64,000 nucleotides of DNA, from the NCBI RefSeq assembly GCF_900476125.1, contig NZ_LS991949.1, forward strand, positions 62,001 through 126,000, written 5' to 3'. Of this stretch, positions 60,657 to 64,000 are shown one piece after another. How positions within the stretch are numbered: position 1 is the stretch's first letter; every line of letters starts with the position of its first letter. Under the pieces are notes generated by a model, which did no database searches, was not told where the DNA came from, and saw only the letters and a program-made list of their open reading frames with translations. Made by a program: the position numbers and the translations under genes. This DNA is from Metamycoplasma alkalescens. Lineage in GTDB: Bacteria; Bacillota_I; Bacilli_A; Mycoplasmatales; Metamycoplasmataceae.

Positions 60657-60677
60657 GCTAAATTTGACACTTTTTTA
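60645..60677. terminator. terminator between PQ-loop gene and IMPACT gene
   Basis: AAAAAGTGTC / GACACTTTTT around a 12-base loop. It overlaps both convergent stops and can act on either strand. Confidence 0.8.
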
Positions 60678-61019
60678 TTTAATGATTAATTTTGCAGCTT
60701 GTAAATAAGCACGCAATAAATTGCTTTTTCCTAATTCAATTCCACCATAATAACGAATTACAACAAGTAATTTATTATAAATTTCCTTATTGACTAAAAG
60801 AGTATATAGGGGAATTCCGGCTACTCCCTTAGGTTCTTTATCATCACTAAAACCATGCATAAAATTATTATTATCTTTGATAATATAGGCATAAACAATA
60901 TGTCTTGCTTTTTTATGCTTTTGGCGTAGTTGCACCAAAATATTTTTTAATTCATCCTTTTTTTTGATATCAATTAAAAGTGGAATAAATTTTGATTTTT
61001 TAATTTCTAAGAAATCCAT
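60675..61019 (-). CDS. IMPACT/YigZ-family protein (UPF0029 N-domain)
   Basis: 114 residues, a single UPF0029 domain: KSKFIPLLIDIKK (about 8-20), HKKARHIVYAYI (about 35-46), FSDDKEPKGVAGIPLYTLL (about 57-75) and VIRYYGGIELGKSNLLRAYLQAA (about 87-109), the core signature. Usual YigZ proteins are about 200 residues with a second domain; the C-terminal domain is missing, as in other reduced genomes. Related IMPACT proteins regulate translation in eukaryotes; the bacterial role is unclear. A TATAAT box lies about 11 bases before the ATG and no ribosome site. Convergent with the PQ-loop gene and divergent from the pseudouridine synthase gene. Confidence 0.85.
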   Translation of the reverse strand: MDFLEIKKSKFIPLLIDIKKKDELKNILVQLRQKHKKARHIVYAYIIKDNNNFMHGFSDDKEPKGVAGIPLYTLLVNKEIYNKLLVVIRYYGGIELGKSNLLRAYLQAAKLIIK

Positions 61020-61048
61020 TTCTGCTATTTATTATATATAACAAATGC

Positions 61049-61054
61049 TATAAT
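61049..61054 (+). promoter_or_regulatory. -10 box of pseudouridine synthase gene
   Basis: TATAAT, 10 bases before the ATG at 61065, no ribosome site. It lies back to back with the minus-strand -10 box of the IMPACT gene, a compact divergent promoter. Confidence 0.5.
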
Positions 61055-61064
61055 ATTTAACATT

Positions 61065-61958
61065 ATGTTGAAATTAATTGTTAATTATGCGGAGCGAATT
61101 GATAAATATATTGCCAATAATTCATCAATCACAAGAAATGACATTCAGCAACTAATTCAAGAGGGTGCTGTATTTGTTAATCAAACCAAAATTAATAAAA
61201 ATAAATACATTGTCAAAGAAAATGATGAAATTGAAATTATTCGTGTAATTGATAAACAAATTAATGTTGAAGAACAAAAAATACCGCTTGAAATTATTTA
61301 TGAAAATGATGATTATTTAGTTCTTAATAAACCAAGCGGTTTAGTTGTTCACCCTGCTCCAGGTCATAAAAGCAATACACTTGTAAACGGATTGATGTAT
61401 CATTTTAAAAACAATTTAAGCAATGTCAACGGCCTTTTAAGAATGGGAGTTGTTCATCGAATTGATAAAGATACAAGCGGGTTATTAATCATTGCAAAAA
61501 ACAATCAAACACATAATTATTTTGCTTCATTATTAAAAAATCATCAAATTAATCGAACTTATTTAGCGATTGTAGATAAAAAAATTAATAATAAAAAACT
61601 TCATATTGATCTTCCAATTGGTCGTGATGCTAAAAACCGCCAAAAATATGCTGTGACTGAACAAAATTCAAAACATGCTTTTACAATCATTGAAGTTTTA
61701 GATTATTTAAATATCAATAATCAAGAAAAAACCTTAGTCAAATGTAATTTAAAAACAGGACGAACACATCAAATAAGAGTGCATTTAAATTACATTGGTC
61801 ATCCTGTTTATGGTGATCCAATTTATAATAAAAAAGTTGATGAATTTAATCAAAGATTACACGCAGTTTCGCTAGATTTTATTGATAATAAAGGAAATAA
61901 AATGCATTTTGAAGCACCGATTCCAAAAATTATGCTTGATGAAATGCGCAATAAATAA
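61065..61958 (+). CDS. RluD-family 23S rRNA pseudouridine synthase
   Basis: 297 residues. An N-terminal S4 RNA-binding domain (RIDKYIANNSSITRNDIQQLI, about 11-31; GAVFVNQTKINKNKYIV) precedes the RluA/RluD catalytic core: VLNKPSGLVVHPAPGH (about 86-101), catalytic Asp134 in GVVHRIDKDTSGLLIIAK, and KTGRTHQIRVHLNYIGHPVYGD (about 226-247). S4-containing members modify uridines of 23S rRNA (RluD type: 1911, 1915, 1917); RlmH of this window would then methylate Psi1915. Assignment to RluD rather than RluC is likely but not certain. Confidence 0.92.
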   Translation: MLKLIVNYAERIDKYIANNSSITRNDIQQLIQEGAVFVNQTKINKNKYIVKENDEIEIIRVIDKQINVEEQKIPLEIIYENDDYLVLNKPSGLVVHPAPGHKSNTLVNGLMYHFKNNLSNVNGLLRMGVVHRIDKDTSGLLIIAKNNQTHNYFASLLKNHQINRTYLAIVDKKINNKKLHIDLPIGRDAKNRQKYAVTEQNSKHAFTIIEVLDYLNINNQEKTLVKCNLKTGRTHQIRVHLNYIGHPVYGDPIYNKKVDEFNQRLHAVSLDFIDNKGNKMHFEAPIPKIMLDEMRNK

Positions 61959-62070
61959 AAAAAGATAATTGCCTTATATTGATATATAATTATGAATACG
62001 AAATATGATGTAATTTTTACTATATTTAAGTTATAATTATCAATTAAATTTTAAAAGAAAACGGAGTTTT

Positions 62071-63078
62071 ATGAGATCAATCGACATAGCCCAATATAAT
62101 ACAACTGAAGAGTTGTACAATGAACATCAAAAGAAATTCAATATTAGGTGAATTTTATTTTCGACATTCTTAGCAATATTTTGTGTTTTATTGATGATCG
62201 CTTTTATTGAATATGCCGTTAGACGTCAAGATTACATTCTTAATTATATCAATGTATTTTCATCAGTAAGAACGGATGCACAACCATCTGATGCCCAAGC
62301 AGCTGCAAATCAGTTGTATACAAGAAAATTTACACTTTCAATTATTGGTGTATTAGGTTCATTAGCGATGTTTATATGACACATGGTTTCATATTTACTT
62401 TCAATGAAAAAGAAAGACTTTAGTAGATATTCGCCTTGATTATCAAGTTTATATAGTTTAGTAATTGTTTTTACAATTATCAATTTATTTTTTTCAATGG
62501 GAAGTTTTTTTAGAATTGAAAGTTGAAATGTTAACCAAATTTTGAATGTTAGTTACACATTTGTTTTACCAATTGGATATTTTGGATTTTATTTTCCATG
62601 TTCGACAATTATTAAAATGTTTAGATATGTCAAAACAAAAGAGCAATTAAAAAAACTTGGTGCCAATGGTGATCCTTTAAATATGTTAAACCAAATGTTT
62701 GCAAACAATGCCAGTCAAAATGAATTAGAAACTGAAAAAAAACTTTCTGAAAAAAACACTTTACCTTTTGTTATTAATGATTTAGACGAAAATAAAGCAA
62801 ATAATCAAAAAGCAATTGATTTTCGGGCACAATTAGAAACTTTAGATGATAAAAAAATTATTTTAATGGCACAAAAATTAAATATTTTTGGTGCCGCTGA
62901 ATTAAGTCGTGAACAATTAATTGATAAAATTATCATGATTTTTGAAAATATTAAAAAAGATCAAGATCAAAATAATAATGAAAATGATCTTGCAAAAAAA
63001 GATAATAAAACAAACGAAGATGAAACTAAGTTTGAAAATGATAAAAAAGAAGAAAAAGATTCAGATGAAATTCAATAA
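62071..63078 (+). CDS. membrane protein with C-terminal SAP/Rho-N-like helix pair
   Basis: 335 residues. Four hydrophobic helices are predicted (about 25-48, 88-110, 123-145, 158-180), with an external loop between helices 1 and 2. The cytosolic C-terminal half holds the sequence AQLETLDDKKIILMAQKLNI followed by FGAAELSREQLIDKIIMIFEN. This is the two-helix pattern of SAP/LEM/Rho-N domains that bind nucleic acids, followed by a highly charged Asp/Glu/Lys/Asn tail. GGAG lies 7 bases before ATG 62071. I do not recognise a named family. It is followed by another membrane protein gene. A role in tying nucleic acid to the membrane is only a guess. Confidence 0.55.
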
Positions 63079-63142
63079 AATTAATTTTTAAAAAAAGTAA
63101 TTTTATTGATATTCTCTAATGAGTCAAGGAGATTTTTTGATT

Positions 63143-64000
63143 ATGGAAAATATTTTATTCGCAGAATCAACAACCCCAGCACAAACTGAACCAAAACCAG
63201 CAGGATCGTTTTTAATTTTTACTTTAGTCATTACAATTTTGCTAATTATTAATCTTTATTTTTTAATCAAATTCTTTTTTTATTACAAAAAAAGCATTGA
63301 TAAAACAAAAAGCATTTTAGGTGAATATTTAGTTAAAAAATATATTCAAGGAATTAATCTAAGAAGCAATGGTTTTTTTAATATCTTTTTTATTGGATGT
63401 TTAATCTTAGCGCAAATTATTTTATCATCAGTTTCGCTTTCAAGAGTATATGCTAATTTTGAATTAAATAAATCATATATTCCAATTTTTAGTGCCGGAA
63501 TTGCAACAGGAGTAATTTTATTATTAAGTCTAATTTTTGGTCAAGTAGCAATTTATTTCATCAAATTTAATTATCCGCAATATAAATTAAAAAAAGATAG
63601 CATTCATTCTGAATTACTTTCATTAAAAGAATTTAAACGCAATGAATTAAATGCTAATTATCCAGAAAAAATTCAAATTGATTTTGATAAATTACGCCAA
63701 GAAAATGTTTTATTGTTCAATTTATTTCAACGCTGAATGAATTTTTATAACAACATGAATGCCGAAGTTTTAGTCACAAAAAAGCATCAAAAAATCTCAG
63801 AAGATGCAAAGAAGCAAGTTCAAAAAAGCCAAGATTCTCAATTAAAAACAAAAAAACAATTTAGTTTTCAAAAACAATACAACTTATTTTTAAATCAGTT
63901 GTTTAAAATCATTTTTTTTGGTGAAGCAATTGAAGAAATTAATAAAAAAGAAGCATTAAAACAAGAATTTTATCAAGATAAATTAATCTCTTCGAAACCA
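63143..64000 (+). CDS. membrane protein, 3' partial
   Basis: At least 286 residues, cut by the window end. ATG 63143 is chosen because AAGGAG (63126-63131) lies 11 bases upstream; an in-frame ATG at 63119 precedes that site. Helices are at about residues 23-45 (SFLIFTLVITILLIINLYFL), 82-105 and 114-140. After them comes a long charged cytosolic region with KKHQKISEDAKKQVQKSQDS, likely coiled coil. No family recognised. It follows the previous membrane-protein gene by 64 bases and may share its transcript. Confidence 0.6.

Overview
The window reads as a mollicute chromosome (a Mycoplasma-type organism that uses UGA as tryptophan). The DNA is very AT-rich. Almost every long gene opens up only when in-frame TGA is read as Trp (for example lysS, ackA, mnmG, hsdM, hsdR, metG). 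The 5S rRNA gene stands alone, and there are lipoproteins with short lipoboxes, DUF31 and DUF285 surface proteins, a P80/P60/HinT cluster and an IS1634-like element. The P80/P60/HinT cluster points to the hominis/synoviae/pulmonis side of the mycoplasmas. I do not name a species.

Layout. 1-4118: an FtsX-like ABC permease (5' end outside the window) and its ATPase. 4208-4948 (minus): a divergent LicD-like protein. 5205-11061: a P80-like membrane protein, a P60-like lipoprotein, hinT and lysS on one strand. 11134-11895: a broken lipoprotein gene. 12001-14327: whiA, the 5S rRNA gene and ackA. 14516-18227: a two-gene ABC exporter. 18280-24526 (minus): rlmH, mnmG, rbfA, infB, ylxR and nusA, that is the nusA-infB translation operon extended by two RNA-modification genes. 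24683-32632: tex (minus), tmcAL (plus), then minus-strand genes for an HNH-like tail-anchored protein, proline iminopeptidase and a P-type cation ATPase. 32791: tRNA-Ser(CGA). 32951-34401: a broken DUF285 repeat gene. 34631-37604: lepA, a multi-span membrane protein and a YneF-like protein.

37815-48757 is the accessory centre: a type I restriction-modification locus ordered hsdM, hsdS, hsdR, a tyrosine recombinase gene, and an inverted promoterless second hsdS. The expressed hsdS carries two identical target-recognition domains (A-A). The silent copy carries two identical domains of another type (B-B). A 141-bp near-perfect inverted repeat links the two copies, and the recombinase gene sits between short inverted repeats. 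An intact 1872-bp IS1634-like element with a 38-bp target duplication lies in one half of the silent copy. This looks like a DNA-inversion switch of restriction specificity, partly damaged by a transposon.

48890-50815 is a single reading frame that appears to fuse an MFS-like membrane transporter to a cytosolic SAM-dependent methyltransferase. It is followed by trmN6 and metG and by a DUF31 (MIP-like) lipoprotein protease. 55065-57730 is a 2.6-kb gene-poor stretch with decayed coding fragments. It is followed by obg, an eight-gene tRNA array (Pro, Ala, Met, Ile2, Ser, fMet, Asp, Phe), a PQ-loop transporter, an IMPACT-family protein, an RluD-type pseudouridine synthase and two membrane proteins, the last cut by the window end.

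A recurring regulatory pattern is a perfect or near-perfect TATAAT box 6-13 bases before an ATG with no Shine-Dalgarno sequence. It occurs at more than eight genes and suggests common leaderless mRNAs.
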